DNA from: Phytohabitans suffuscus
GTDB taxonomy: Bacteria; Actinomycetota; Actinomycetes; Mycobacteriales; Micromonosporaceae
Assembly (NCBI RefSeq): GCF_011764565.1
Contig: NZ_AP022871.1
Span: 6,758,320 to 6,822,319 of the forward strand
Direction of reading: 5' to 3'
DNA: 64,000 bases
A program made the position numbers and the translations under genes. Of the stretch, positions 1 through 9,490 are shown piece after piece; within the stretch, counting starts at the first letter, position 1; every line of letters begins with the position of its first letter. A model generated the notes under the pieces. The model saw nothing but the letters and a program-made list of their open reading frames with translations, was not told where the DNA came from and did no database searches.

Positions 1-665
1 CCGACCCCCCGCACGGTGCGCAGGTAGCGCGGCTTCGCCGCGGACTCGCCCAGCTTGCGGCGCAGCCAGTACAGATGCACGTCGATGGTCTGGTCCTCGC
101 CGACCGACGGTTGCCGCCATACCTCCTCCAACAGCTCGCGGCGGGACACCACACGGCCGGGACGCGCCGCCAGGTATGCCAGCAGGTCGAACTCCTTGCG
201 GGTCAGTGCCAGCGGCACCCCGTCGAGGTGGGCGCTCCGCTCGCCGACGTCGACCTTGAGGCCGCCGACCTCGTGCACCGCGGGCTGGACGGTGCGGCTC
301 GCCCGGCCGGCGCGGCGCAGCACGCTCGTGATACGCGCGTCGAGGTGCGCGCCGGTGAACGGCTTGACCATGTAGTCGTCGGCGCCGGCGCGCAGCAGCC
401 GCACGATCGCCTGCTCGTCGTCGCGGGCCGTGGCGATGATGATCGGGATGTCGGTGATGCCGCGCAGCATGCGCAGGGCGTCGGCGCCGTCGAGGTCGGG
501 CAGGCCGAGGTCGAGCACCACCAGGTCAGGCGTCTCGGAGGCGACCCGGCGCAGCGCGTCCAGCGCCGTGCCGACGGCGTGGACGGCGTGGCCCCGGTCA
601 GCCAGCGAGCGCAGCATCGCGCCGCGCACGACATGGTCGTCTTCGACCAGGAGGACGGTGGCCAT
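1..665 (-). CDS. OmpR/PhoB-type response regulator (C-terminus beyond window)
   Basis: Read on the minus strand from ATG at 665, the frame stays open to the window edge, giving 221 codons without a stop. Residues 1-115 are a receiver domain starting MATVLLVEDD with acidic residues 8-10, phosphoacceptor Asp52 in LVVLDLGLPD and the conserved Lys in YMVKPF. Residues from about 130 form a winged-helix DNA-binding domain (LTRKEFDLLAYLA, TIDVHLYWLRRKLGE, YLRTVRGVG), so this is the OmpR/PhoB class, usually about 225-235 aa. Only the last few residues are missing. The partner histidine kinase would be expected to the left, outside the window. The gene is divergent from the glycosidase at 793, with 127 bp between them. 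Target genes cannot be told from the sequence. Confidence 0.9.
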   Translation of the reverse strand, partial: MATVLLVEDDHVVRGAMLRSLADRGHAVHAVGTALDALRRVASETPDLVVLDLGLPDLDGADALRMLRGITDIPIIIATARDDEQAIVRLLRAGADDYMVKPFTGAHLDARITSVLRRAGRASRTVQPAVHEVGGLKVDVGERSAHLDGVPLALTRKEFDLLAYLAARPGRVVSRRELLEEVWRQPSVGEDQTIDVHLYWLRRKLGESAAKPRYLRTVRGV

Positions 666-792
666 GCGAAGACGGTACTGCCCTTGGCAAGCCAGGGACG
701 ATCCCGGTTTGCTGATCTGACCCAGTTCCGATAATCGAGACACAATCCAGATGGTCCTGCGATACGACAAGTGAACTGCCAAGATTGGTTGA

Positions 793-2148
793 GTGAGCGC
801 AACGGACGCACCCCTCGCGCCGGCCCCTGGGGCCGGCGCTGTCATGACCGAGGAAGAGTTACGCCAGCAGGCCGTCGAGGTCCTGGACGCCAACTGGGAG
901 CGGGACCATACGGTGCCATCGCGCGCGCTGTACCCGCACCAGTGGAGCTGGGACTCCGCGTTCGTCGCGGTCGGCATGGCCCTCCACCGCCCGGAGCGGG
1001 CCTGGCGCGACCTTCGCAGCCTCTTCGCCGCCCAGTGGTACGACGGACGCGTCCCGCACATCGTCTTCGACCCGGACGTGTCCGAGCGCGACTACTTCCC
1101 GGGTCCCGCGTTCTGGGACGCGCCCGCGTCACCGGGCCGCCTCGGCGGGCTCACGACCGGCATCGTGCAGCCCCCCGTGCACCCGGTCGCCGCCCGCGAC
1201 ATCTACCTGCGCTGCCTCGACCGCGACGCCGCGCGGCGCGAGCTGGAGTGGCTGTACCCGAGGCTGGTCAAGCAGCAGACGTACCTCTTCGAGGGCCGCG
1301 ACGTCGCCGGGGACGGGCTCGCCAGCATCGTCCACCCGTGGGAGTCCGGCCTCGACAACAGCCCGGCCTGGGACAGCGCGCTCGCCGCCGTCCCGGTCGA
1401 CCTCTCCCTGCTGCGCAGCCACCGCCGCCAGGACACCCAGGTGTCGGTCCACTCGCACCGGCCCACCGACACCGACTACGCGCGGTACATCACGATCGCC
1501 GCCAGCTACCGCGACGGCGGCTACCTGGACGAGGGGCTGCTGGAGCACCACCCGTTCCTGGTGGAGTGCCCGGCGTTCAACTCGATCCTCGCCCTGGCCG
1601 AGCTGGCCCTGGCCGACATCGCCGAGGTGATCGGCGCCGACGCCGCGCCCCACCGCGACCGGGCCGAGCACGTCACGAAGGTGCTGGTGGACCGGCTGTA
1701 CGACGCGCGGACCGGGATGTTCCACGCCCGCGACGTCCGCACCGGGCAGCTGAGCGCGGCACGCTGCGTGAGCGGCCTGATCCCGCTGGTCCTGCCCGGT
1801 CTGCCCGGGGCGCAGCGGTCGTCGCTGCTGGACATGGCCCGCTCGGCGGCGTTCGGCCTGGGCGGCGAGGTCCCGCTCCCGTCGTACGACCGCACCGCGC
1901 CCGACTTCGACCGCCTCCGCTACTGGCGCGGCCCGGTCTGGATCAACGTGAACTGGCTGATCTGGCAGGGTCTGCGCGCGCACGGCCACGACCGCGAGGC
2001 GGCCGACCTCCGCGCGGCGATGCTCGGCGTCATCCGGCGCGGCGGCTGCCACGAGTACTTCGACCCGGTCGACGGCGCCGGCATCGGCGCGGCCTCCTTC
2101 AGCTGGACGGCGGCGCTCGCGCTCGACCTGATGGCCGCCACGCCGTAG
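793..2148 (+). CDS. GH63-family MGH1-like glycoside hydrolase, possibly glucosylglycerate hydrolase
   Basis: 451 aa, GTG start; an alternative ATG at 844 would remove 17 residues. The protein has the (alpha/alpha)6-barrel signature of MGH1-like GH63 enzymes: YPHQWSWDSAF near residue 45, the acidic-aromatic WESGLDNSPAWDSA near residue 180, and YWRGPVWINVNWL near residue 375. No signal peptide is seen, so it is cytoplasmic. Family knowledge: mycobacterial members hydrolyse glucosylglycerate, a compatible solute made under nitrogen limitation, and thermophile members hydrolyse mannosylglycerate. Length (about 450 aa) and overall motifs fit the glucosylglycerate hydrolase type, but the substrate is inferred. 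It stands alone, convergent with the methyltransferase at 2208-3365. Confidence 0.75.
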   Translation: MSATDAPLAPAPGAGAVMTEEELRQQAVEVLDANWERDHTVPSRALYPHQWSWDSAFVAVGMALHRPERAWRDLRSLFAAQWYDGRVPHIVFDPDVSERDYFPGPAFWDAPASPGRLGGLTTGIVQPPVHPVAARDIYLRCLDRDAARRELEWLYPRLVKQQTYLFEGRDVAGDGLASIVHPWESGLDNSPAWDSALAAVPVDLSLLRSHRRQDTQVSVHSHRPTDTDYARYITIAASYRDGGYLDEGLLEHHPFLVECPAFNSILALAELALADIAEVIGADAAPHRDRAEHVTKVLVDRLYDARTGMFHARDVRTGQLSAARCVSGLIPLVLPGLPGAQRSSLLDMARSAAFGLGGEVPLPSYDRTAPDFDRLRYWRGPVWINVNWLIWQGLRAHGHDREAADLRAAMLGVIRRGGCHEYFDPVDGAGIGAASFSWTAALALDLMAATP

Positions 2149-2197
2149 ACGCCGCGCCGGGGCCCGCCCCGCCGTAGACGCCGGGCCGGGCCCGGGG

Positions 2198-2221
2198 CCC
2201 GCCCCGCCTAGGCGGGGCGGG
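2198..2221. terminator. bidirectional hairpin between convergent genes
   Basis: A perfect 11-bp stem with a 2-nt loop (arms 2198-2208 and 2211-2221, CCCGCCCCGCC and its complement) sits between the convergent glycosidase and methyltransferase genes and contains the TAG stop of the latter. There is no T-run, as is usual for actinobacterial terminators. The preceding 2140-2190 also holds an imperfect direct repeat around the glycosidase stop codon (GCCGTAGACGCCG near 2142 and 2171). Confidence 0.55.
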
Positions 2222-3365
2222 CGGGGAGCTGGAGGACCCAGCGGTACGCCTGCACCATGCCGGTGTCGAAGCCGGCCGCCGAGCCCCACAGGAAGAGGCG
2301 GAAGCGGCGGTACAGCGGCTCCCCCCAGCGGGCCACGACCTCCTCGCGGGCGGCGTCCAGGCGGATGGCCCACTCGCGGCAGGTCAGGAAGTAGTTGTGC
2401 CGGTCGTCGGTGACGCTGAGCAGCTCGAACGGTGACTTCGCCACGTGCCGCAGGTACTGGTGCAGCAGCAGCGGCGCGCTGTTGCCGGGGTAGATGTAGC
2501 GCTTCATGAACGTCGACACCATGTGCTTGCGGCGCATGGCGAGGGCGTCGAGGTAGACGCGGCCGCCGGGGCGCAGCAGCTCGGCGTACTTGGCCAGGGT
2601 GGTGTGGTAGTCGGGCAGGTGCTCGGTGACGCCCATGTTGACGATCGCGTCGTAGCGGTCGGGGCTCCTGTAGCCGAAGATGTGCTGGCGGACCACCTTG
2701 ACCGGGAGCCTCTCCCGCTCGAAGAGGTCGAGCAGGTAGCGCTCGGACTCCTTGGAGAGCGTCGTGGTGGTGACGTCGATGCCGCGGCGGGCGGCGTGCT
2801 CGGAGAAGGCGCCCCAGCCGCCGCCGACCTCCAGCACCCGGTCGCCGGGCTTGACGCCGATCGCGTCGATCGCGAGGTCCATCTTGCGGGTCATCGCGTC
2901 TTCGAGGGGCTCGTCGTCGCTGGCGAAGACGCCCTCGGTGTAGCAGCGGTGCCGCTCGTCGAGGAACGTCAGGAAGAACTCCGACTCCTCGTCGTAGTGG
3001 TGCGAGATGGCCCGCCGGTCGTCCTCCTTGCGGCCCCGCCAGATGGCGGCCGGGGTGAAGCGGGAGAGGAACGCGACCGGGTGGAAGTCCTTGAAGAAGG
3101 AGCGCATCTTGAGCGCCTCGGCGAGGTCGCCGTCGACGTCGAGCCACCCCTTGAGGTAGGCCACGGCCACGCCGAGCTGGTCGAGGCCGGCGAGCGCTCT
3201 GGCCCCGCGCTCGTCCTTGACGGTGATGGTGAACACGGGGTCGCCCGCCCCGAACCGGTGCGCCGGTCCGCCGGCGGTGGCCACCGCGAACGGCACGGCC
3301 GTCCGGGCGGCGAAAAACTCCTGGTACCTGCGCTGGAGCGCGCTGATCAGATGCGTTGCTGCCAC
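2208..3365 (-). CDS. cyclopropane-fatty-acyl-phospholipid synthase-family methyltransferase
   Basis: 385 aa from GTG at 3365. The SAM-binding motif [16 protein letters not shown] lies near residue 165, followed by family motifs ([40 protein letters not shown]). An N-terminal region of about 130 residues matches the SCP2-like/fatty-acyl domain that precedes the methyltransferase fold in actinobacterial Cfa-like proteins. Enzymes of this family add a methylene or methyl group from SAM to unsaturated acyl chains of membrane phospholipids. The exact product (cyclopropane or branched chain) cannot be read from sequence. It is divergent from thrS with an 89-bp gap. Confidence 0.8.
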   Translation of the reverse strand: MAATHLISALQRRYQEFFAARTAVPFAVATAGGPAHRFGAGDPVFTITVKDERGARALAGLDQLGVAVAYLKGWLDVDGDLAEALKMRSFFKDFHPVAFLSRFTPAAIWRGRKEDDRRAISHHYDEESEFFLTFLDERHRCYTEGVFASDDEPLEDAMTRKMDLAIDAIGVKPGDRVLEVGGGWGAFSEHAARRGIDVTTTTLSKESERYLLDLFERERLPVKVVRQHIFGYRSPDRYDAIVNMGVTEHLPDYHTTLAKYAELLRPGGRVYLDALAMRRKHMVSTFMKRYIYPGNSAPLLLHQYLRHVAKSPFELLSVTDDRHNYFLTCREWAIRLDAAREEVVARWGEPLYRRFRLFLWGSAAGFDTGMVQAYRWVLQLPARPA

Positions 3366-3454
3366 ACCGGCAATCTACCGCTGCGCGGGCCGGACGGCGC
3401 GGCTCTATAGCATGGCAGCGGTTACCTACCCGGCCCACCTTTGAGGAGATCACC

Positions 3455-5469
3455 GTGTCCGCACCCCGTACCCCCGCTGTGGCCGACCTCGTCGTCCCGG
3501 CCGGGACGACGGCGGCCGACGCGGTCTCCGCCGCCGGCCTTCCGGCCGCGGGGCCCAAGGCCATCGTCGTGGTACGCGACGGCCAAGGCCACCTGCGCGA
3601 CCTCGACTGGGCGCCGGAGGCGGACGAGACGGTGACGCCGGTCGCGCTCGACGAGCCGGACGGGCTCGACGTGCTGCGCCACTCCACCGCCCACGTGCTC
3701 GCCCAGGCGGTGCAGGACATCTTCCCCGAGGCGAAGCTCGGCATCGGGCCGCCGATCGACAACGGGTTCTACTACGACTTCGACGTGCCGCGCCCGTTCC
3801 AGCCGGACGACCTCGACAAGCTCGAAAAGCGCATGCAGGAGATCGTCAAGTCGGGGCAGCGCTTCCGGCGGCGGCGCTTCGACAGCGTGGAGCAGGCGCG
3901 CGCCGAGCTGGCCGACGAGCCGTTCAAGCTGGAGCTGGTCGACGCTTCGGGCGCGGGCGGGTTCGACTCCGCCGAGATCATGGAGCTCGGCGAGGGCGAG
4001 CTGACGATCTACGACAACGTGGACGCCGCGTCGGAAAAGGTGTGCTGGTCGGACCTGTGCCGCGGCCCCCACCTGCCGAGCACCCGGCTGATCGGCGCGT
4101 TCAAGCTGATGCGCAGCGCCGCGGCGTACTGGCGCGGGTCGGAGAAGAACCCGCAGCTCCAGCGCGTGTACGGCACGGCGTGGCCGACCCGCGACGCGCT
4201 CAAGGCGTACCTGCGGCTCTTGGAGGAGGCCGCCCGCCGCGACCACCGCAAGCTCGGCGCGGAGCTCGACCTCTTCTCCTTCCCGGACGAGATCGGCTCG
4301 GGCCTCGCGGTCTTCCACCCCAAGGGGGGATCATCCGCCGCGAGATGGAGGCCTACTCGCGGGGGCGGCACGAGCAGGCGGGGTACGAGTTCGTCAACAC
4401 GCCGCACATCACCAAGGCGCACCTCTTCGAGACCTCGGGGCACCTGCCGTACTACGCGGATACGATGTTTCCGCCGTTGGAGATCCAGGAAGGTGGAGCG
4501 GGCGCTCTCTATTACCTGAAGGCCATGAACTGCCCGATGCACAACCTGATCTTCCGGGCGCGCGGGCGGTCGTACCGGGAGCTGCCGCTGCGGCTGTTCG
4601 AGTTCGGCACGGTGTACCGGTACGAGAAGTCGGGCGTCGTGCACGGGCTCACCCGGGTGCGCGGGCTGACCATGGACGACTCGCACATCTACTGCACACG
4701 CGAGCAGATGCCCGGCGAGCTGGCCGCGCTGCTGGCGTTCGTGCTGGAGCTGCTCAAGGACTACGGCCTGGAGGACTTCTACCTGGAGCTGTCGACCCGC
4801 GGCGACTCGGAGAAGTTCATCGGCTCGGACGACGAGTGGGCCGAGGCGACCGAGATCCTGCGCCAGGCCGCCGAAGACTCCGGGCTGGAGCTGGTGCCCG
4901 ACCCGGGCGGCGCGGCGTTCTACGGCCCGAAGATCTCGGTGCAGGCGCGCGACGCGATCGGCCGCACCTGGCAGATGTCGACCATCCAGCTCGACTTCAA
5001 CCAGCCCAAGCGCTTCGGGCTGGAGTACCAGGCCGCGGACGGCACCCGCCAGCAGCCCATCATGATCCACCGGGCGCTCTTCGGGTCGATCGAGCGGTTC
5101 TTCGGCATCCTGACCGAGCACTACGCGGGCGCGTTCCCGGCCTGGCTGGCGCCGGTGCAGGTGGTCGGCATCCCGATCCGCGACGACCACGCTTCCTACC
5201 TCGCGTCTTTTGTGGATCTTCTTCGTAAAGAGGGCATCAGGGCCGAGGTGGACACCTCCGACGACCGGATGCAGAAGAAGATCCGCACGGCGCAGCAGCA
5301 GAAGATCCCGTTCATGGCGATCGCCGGCGACGCGGACGTCGAGGCGGGCTCGGTCTCCTTCCGGTACCGGGACGGGTCGCAGCGCAACGGCGTACCGCTG
5401 GCCGAGGCGGTCGCGCACGTCGTCGAGGTGGTCCGCTCGCGGACGAACGCGGGTCCGTCGGCCGCCTAG
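3455..5469 (+). CDS. thrS: threonyl-tRNA synthetase (one apparent frameshift)
   Basis: Class II aminoacyl-tRNA synthetase that charges tRNA-Thr. GTG at 3455 follows a GAGGAG ribosome site. Domains: TGS-like N-terminus (1-65), editing domain with HSTAHVLA and CRGPH, catalytic core with [13 protein letters not shown], zinc ligand in AMNCPMHN, motif 2 [11 protein letters not shown], motif 3 [12 protein letters not shown], and the anticodon-binding domain at the C-terminus. The frame breaks at the G-run 4323-4328: AAGGGGGGATC has six G where [12 protein letters not shown] needs seven. With one G restored the protein is 671 aa, normal for the family. An essential single-copy gene makes a sequencing error the likely cause. 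It starts the conserved thrS-HIT-pgsA-pimA cluster. Confidence 0.93.
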
Positions 5470-5478
5470 GATTCAGGG

Positions 5479-5970
5479 GTGACGGACGGGTTGGAACGGC
5501 TGTGGGCCCCGCACCGGATGACGTACATCGCGGGAAAGGACCAGCCGCCCGGCTGTCCGTTCTGTGTCGCGCCCGGCATGGCGGACGGGAGCCTCGTGGT
5601 CGCGCGGGGCAAGCTCGTGTACGCGGTGCTCAACCTGTACCCGTACAACCCGGGGCACCTGCTCGTCTGCCCGTACCGCCACGTGGCCGACTACACCGAG
5701 ATCGACGCGGACGAGACCGCTGAGATGGCCGTGTTCACGCAGACGGCGATGCGGGTCATCCGGCAGGTGAGCGGCGCGCACGGGTTCAACGTCGGGATGA
5801 ACCAGGGCGCGGTCGCCGGCGCCGGCATCGCCGCACACCTGCACCAGCACGTGGTGCCGCGGTGGGGTGGCGACGGCAACTTCATGCCGGTGATCGGCAG
5901 TACGAAGGTGCTGCCGCAGCTGCTCACCGACACCCGTGACCTGCTCGCGTCGGCGTGGCTGGAGTCCTGA
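5479..5970 (+). CDS. HIT-family hydrolase, Ap4A phosphorylase-like
   Basis: 163 aa, GTG start 9 bp after thrS. It carries the histidine-triad motif HLHQHVVPR near residue 119 and an N-terminal GCPFC cysteine pair that may bind zinc, plus the family block LYPYNPGHLLVCPYRHV. HIT proteins transfer or hydrolyse nucleotidyl groups. The mycobacterial protein at the same position (Rv2613c, between thrS and pgsA) is a diadenosine tetraphosphate phosphorylase. By position and motifs the same activity is inferred here: removing Ap4A, which is made by aminoacyl-tRNA synthetases such as the neighbouring ThrRS. Confidence 0.85.
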   Translation: MTDGLERLWAPHRMTYIAGKDQPPGCPFCVAPGMADGSLVVARGKLVYAVLNLYPYNPGHLLVCPYRHVADYTEIDADETAEMAVFTQTAMRVIRQVSGAHGFNVGMNQGAVAGAGIAAHLHQHVVPRWGGDGNFMPVIGSTKVLPQLLTDTRDLLASAWLES

Positions 5971-5980
5971 CCCGGCGCAC

Positions 5981-6011
5981 TTGACTTACAGCGCGCTCTA
6001 ATTGGGACCGT
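5981..6011 (+). promoter_or_regulatory. candidate MerR-type operator/promoter of the aldo/keto reductase
   Basis: A -35 box TTGACT (5981-5986) is followed by an interrupted 16-bp dyad (5985-6000, TTACAGCGCGCTCTAA, 14 of 16 symmetric) and a weak -10 (GACCGT, 6006-6011). That gives a spacer of 19 bp, longer than usual, the arrangement activated by MerR-family regulators. The predicted transcription start lies at or next to the ATG at 6019, so the mRNA would be leaderless. No merR gene is present in the window. Confidence 0.45.
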
Positions 6012-6018
6012 TGGCCGC

Positions 6019-7002
6019 ATGAAGCGAACACTGGGACGCAGCGGCATCGAGGTCTCCGCGCTCGGCGTGGGGTGCTGGGCGATCGGCGGGCCTTTCTGGC
6101 AGGGCGCGCAGCCCCTGGGCTGGGGCGAGGTCGACGACGAGGAGTCGGTGCGGGCGCTGCGGCGGGCGCTGGAGCTCGGCGTGACGTTCTTCGACACCGC
6201 CGACGTGTACGGCACCGGGCACAGCGAGCGGATCCTCGGCCGCGCCTTCGCCGGGCACCGCGACGAGGTGGTGATCGCCACCAAGTGGGGCAACACGTTC
6301 GACGAAACCACCCGCCAGCTCACCGGCAGCGACGCGACGCCCGGATACCTGCGTACGGCCGTCGAGGGCTCGCTGCGGCGGCTGGGCACCGACCGCATCG
6401 ACCTGTACCAGCTGCACCTGAACGACCTGCCCGTCCCGGCGGCGCTCGCGCTGGTCGACACGCTGGAGGAGCTGGTCGCGGCCGGGAAGATCCGGGCGTA
6501 CGGCTGGAGCACCGACTTCGCCGACCGGGCATCGGCGATCGCGGGGGCGGGCGCGCACGTGGCGGCGATCCAGCACGCGATGTCGGTGCTGGAGGACTCG
6601 CCGGACGTGCTCGACGTCGTGGAGAAGCACGAGCTGGCCAGCATCAACCGGGGGCCGCTGGCGATGGGGCTGCTGACCGGGAAGTACACCCGCTCGTCGA
6701 CGCTGGGCCCGGACGACGTACGGGGGATCGCGCCGGAATGGCTGTCGTTCTTCCGGGACGGCCGGCCCGCGCCGCGGTGGCTGGACCGGGTCGCGGCGGT
6801 GCGTGACGCGCTGACCTCGGACGGGCGCACCCTGGCGCAGGGCGCGCTGGGCTGGCTGTGGGCCCGCAGCGACCGCACGATCCCCATCCCCGGCTGCCGC
6901 ACGGTCGCGCAGGTGGAGGAGAACGCCGCCGCCCTGGCGAAGGGCCCCCTCTCCCCGGACGCCGCCGCGACGGTGACGAGCCTCCTGACCCACCCCTCCT
7001 GA
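6019..7002 (+). CDS. aldo/keto reductase
   Basis: 327 aa NADPH-type oxidoreductase of the aldo/keto reductase superfamily. The catalytic tetrad is visible: Asp and Tyr in FFDTADVYGTG (near 56-61), Lys in VIATKWG (near 91) and His in LYQLHLND (near 134). The C-terminal cofactor motif IPIPGCRTVAQVEEN is present. It most resembles the YajO/IolS-like group that reduces or oxidises sugars and aldehydes; the substrate is unknown. No Shine-Dalgarno sequence precedes the ATG, consistent with leaderless expression from the MerR-type promoter. It and the EF-G-like gene interrupt the conserved thrS-HIT-pgsA order. Confidence 0.88.
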   Translation: MKRTLGRSGIEVSALGVGCWAIGGPFWQGAQPLGWGEVDDEESVRALRRALELGVTFFDTADVYGTGHSERILGRAFAGHRDEVVIATKWGNTFDETTRQLTGSDATPGYLRTAVEGSLRRLGTDRIDLYQLHLNDLPVPAALALVDTLEELVAAGKIRAYGWSTDFADRASAIAGAGAHVAAIQHAMSVLEDSPDVLDVVEKHELASINRGPLAMGLLTGKYTRSSTLGPDDVRGIAPEWLSFFRDGRPAPRWLDRVAAVRDALTSDGRTLAQGALGWLWARSDRTIPIPGCRTVAQVEENAAALAKGPLSPDAAATVTSLLTHPS

Positions 7003-7031
7003 CCCTCTCCTCCTGGCTCTTCTTCAGGGGC

Positions 7032-7083
7032 GTCGACCAGGGGAGCTCGGGCAGTGGCGCGCCGCGCGAACCCCCTGGTCGAC
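7032..7083. terminator. hairpin between convergent aldo/keto reductase and EF-G-like genes
   Basis: Arms 7032-7043 (GTCGACCAGGGG) and 7072-7083 are perfectly complementary over 12 bp with a 28-nt loop. The position between two converging stop codons supports a bidirectional terminator; there is no T-tract. Confidence 0.5.
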
Positions 7084-7097
7084 CACCGGGGCGGGGG

Positions 7098-9275
7098 TCA
7101 GGTGGAGGAGTGCTCCTTCTTGACCTGGTCGGCCAGGTGGGAGGGCATCGGCTCGTGCCGGGCGAAGGCCCTCGTGAAGGTGCCGGCGCCGCTGGTCATG
7201 GAGCGCAGCTCGACCGCGTAGCGGACCAGCTCGGTCGCGGGGACCTCGGCGCGGACCAGGGTGCGCTCGGAGCCGCCGGCCTGGTCGGGCTCGGTGCCGA
7301 GGACACGACCCCGGCGGCCTGACATGTCGGACATGACCGCGCCGACGAACGAGTCGGGCACGCGGATCACGATCTCGTCCACCGGCTCCAGGAGCGTGAG
7401 CTGGCCCTTTTCGGCGGCGTCCTTGAGTGCCAGCGCGCCCGCCGTCTGGAACGCCGCGTCCGAGGAGTCGACGCTGTGCGCCTTGCCGTCGAAGAGCGTG
7501 ACGCGCAGGTCGACCACCGGGTAGCCGGCGACGATGCCGCGTTCCATCTGGGCCCTGACGCCCTTCTCCACCGACGGGATGTAGTTGTGCGGGACCACGC
7601 CGCCCACGATCTTGTCGACGAACTCGAAGCCGCTGCCGCGGGGCAGGGGCTCGACCTTGATGTCGCAGACCGCGTACTGGCCGTGGCCGCCGGACTGCTT
7701 GACGTGCCGCCCGTGCCCGGACGACCCGCTGCCGAACGTCTCGCGCAGCGCGACCCGCACCGGCTCGGTCTCCAGGTCGACGCCGCCGGCGCGCAGCCGG
7801 TCGAGCACCACGTCGGCGTGGGCCTCGCCCATGCACCAGAGGACGAGCTGGTGGGTCTCGGGGTTGCGCTCCAGGCGCATGGTGGGGTCGCCGGCGACCA
7901 GGCGGCTGAGGTTTTTGGCCAGGGCGTCCTCGTCGGCGCGGCTCTTGGCCACGATCGCCACCGGCAGCAGCGGCTCGGGCATCTCCCAGGGCTCGACCAG
8001 CAGCGGCTGCTCCTTCGCCGAGATCGTGTCGCCGGTCTCCGCGCTGCCCGACTTGGTGATCGCGCAGATGTCGCCGGCGATCGCGGCGTGCACCTCGCGC
8101 AGCGTCGCGCCCAGCGGCGAGTAGATGTGTGCGATCCGCTCGTCGGCGTCGTGGTCGGGGTGGCCGCGCTCCTCCATGCCGTGCCCGGACACGTGCACCG
8201 TCGCTTCTGGACGGAGGGTGCCGGAGAAGACCCGTACCAGGGAGACGCGCCCGACGTGGCGGTCGATGGTGGTCTTGACCACCTCGGCGACCAGCGGCCC
8301 GTCGGGGTCGCAGGTCAGCGGCGCCTGCGGTGAGCCGTCGATGGCGGTGACGGCGGGCAGGGCGTGCTCCTGGGGCGTCGGGAAGCCGGCGGTCAGCACC
8401 TCCAGCAGCGCGTCGAGGCCCACCCGGGTCTCCGCGCAGACCGGCACCACCGGGTAGAAGTGGCCGCGCGCGACCGCCTTCTCCAGGTCGGCGATGAGCA
8501 CCTCGACCTCGATGTCCTCGCCGCCGAGGTAGCGCTCCATGAGCGTCTCGTCTTCGCTCTCCGCGATGATGCCCTCGATCAGCTCGTTGCGCGCCTCCTC
8601 GATGGCGGGCAGGTGCTCGGGGTCCGGCTCGCGGAGCTCCGGCGGGTACCCGTTGCCCGCCGCCCCGGCCGAGTAGTCGAAGACCCGCTTGGTGATCAGG
8701 CCCATCAGCCCGACGGTCGACGCGCCGTCGTCGCCCAGCATGGGCAGGTACAGCGGCAGGACGTTGTCGCCGAAGACCCGCTGGCACAGCGCCACCGTCT
8801 CGTCGAAGTCGGACCGCTGGTGGTCGAGCCGGGTCACGGCGACCGCGCGGGGCATGCCGACCGAGGCGCACTCCTCCCACAGGGTGGCGGTGGCGGCGTC
8901 CATGCCGTCGACCGACGAGACCACGAAGAGGGCGGCGTCGGCGGCGCGCAGCCCGGCGCGCAGCTCGCCGACGAAGTCCGCGTATCCGGGGGAGTCCAGC
9001 AGGTTGACCTTGACGCCGTCGTGCACGAGCGGCGCGCAGGCGAGGCTCACCGACCGCTGCTGCTTGACCGCGGCCGGATCGTGGTCGCAGACCGTGGTGC
9101 CCTCGGTCACCGCACCGGCCCGGGAGATCGTGCCGGTCGCGGCGAGCAGCGCCTCGACCAGAGTCGTCTTCCCGGCGCCGGAATGGCCGACGAGCACCAC
9201 GTTTCGTACCCTGCCGGGTGCGTCCACCACCGGCGCGGGGCCGGTGACTCCCTTCTCCTGACCCTTCTGCGCCAT
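7098..9275 (-). CDS. EF-G-like GTPase (EF-G2 type)
   Basis: 725 aa translational-GTPase paralogue with the EF-G domain order: G domain (about 20-290), domain II (VSLVRVFSGTLRPEATVHVSG), and domains III-V (HRL-like repeats, GGVVPHNYIPSVEKGV, MSDMSGRRGRVLG). The P-loop GHSGAGKTT is intact, but G3 reads DSPGY instead of DTPGH and G4 reads TRLDHQ instead of NKxD, so nucleotide binding is likely altered. Actinobacterial EF-G2 proteins of this kind coexist with canonical EF-G and have an unclear role. The gene is isolated and convergent with the aldo/keto reductase. Confidence 0.85.
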   Translation of the reverse strand: MAQKGQEKGVTGPAPVVDAPGRVRNVVLVGHSGAGKTTLVEALLAATGTISRAGAVTEGTTVCDHDPAAVKQQRSVSLACAPLVHDGVKVNLLDSPGYADFVGELRAGLRAADAALFVVSSVDGMDAATATLWEECASVGMPRAVAVTRLDHQRSDFDETVALCQRVFGDNVLPLYLPMLGDDGASTVGLMGLITKRVFDYSAGAAGNGYPPELREPDPEHLPAIEEARNELIEGIIAESEDETLMERYLGGEDIEVEVLIADLEKAVARGHFYPVVPVCAETRVGLDALLEVLTAGFPTPQEHALPAVTAIDGSPQAPLTCDPDGPLVAEVVKTTIDRHVGRVSLVRVFSGTLRPEATVHVSGHGMEERGHPDHDADERIAHIYSPLGATLREVHAAIAGDICAITKSGSAETGDTISAKEQPLLVEPWEMPEPLLPVAIVAKSRADEDALAKNLSRLVAGDPTMRLERNPETHQLVLWCMGEAHADVVLDRLRAGGVDLETEPVRVALRETFGSGSSGHGRHVKQSGGHGQYAVCDIKVEPLPRGSGFEFVDKIVGGVVPHNYIPSVEKGVRAQMERGIVAGYPVVDLRVTLFDGKAHSVDSSDAAFQTAGALALKDAAEKGQLTLLEPVDEIVIRVPDSFVGAVMSDMSGRRGRVLGTEPDQAGGSERTLVRAEVPATELVRYAVELRSMTSGAGTFTRAFARHEPMPSHLADQVKKEHSST

Positions 9276-9490
9276 AGCCAGATCCTCCCTGTGCGGCGAG
9301 CGTGCCTTCGCGGGAGCGTGAGTGTCGACCGCGGGTCACCGCGACGCGATGACCAACACCAGTGAGCCACATCACGTTCGCCCTTCGATCCCACACCCGC
9401 AACACGCAGTACACAACCCCGACGCGCGAAGTAACCCACCACAGGCCGAAGCCGGCACCGGCGGACAAGACCGTTATCGTGAGAGCCGCC

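Noticed and set aside
203-811. Open frame on the minus strand over the response regulator
   Set aside because: It is out of frame with the clear receiver and winged-helix domains read from ATG at 665.
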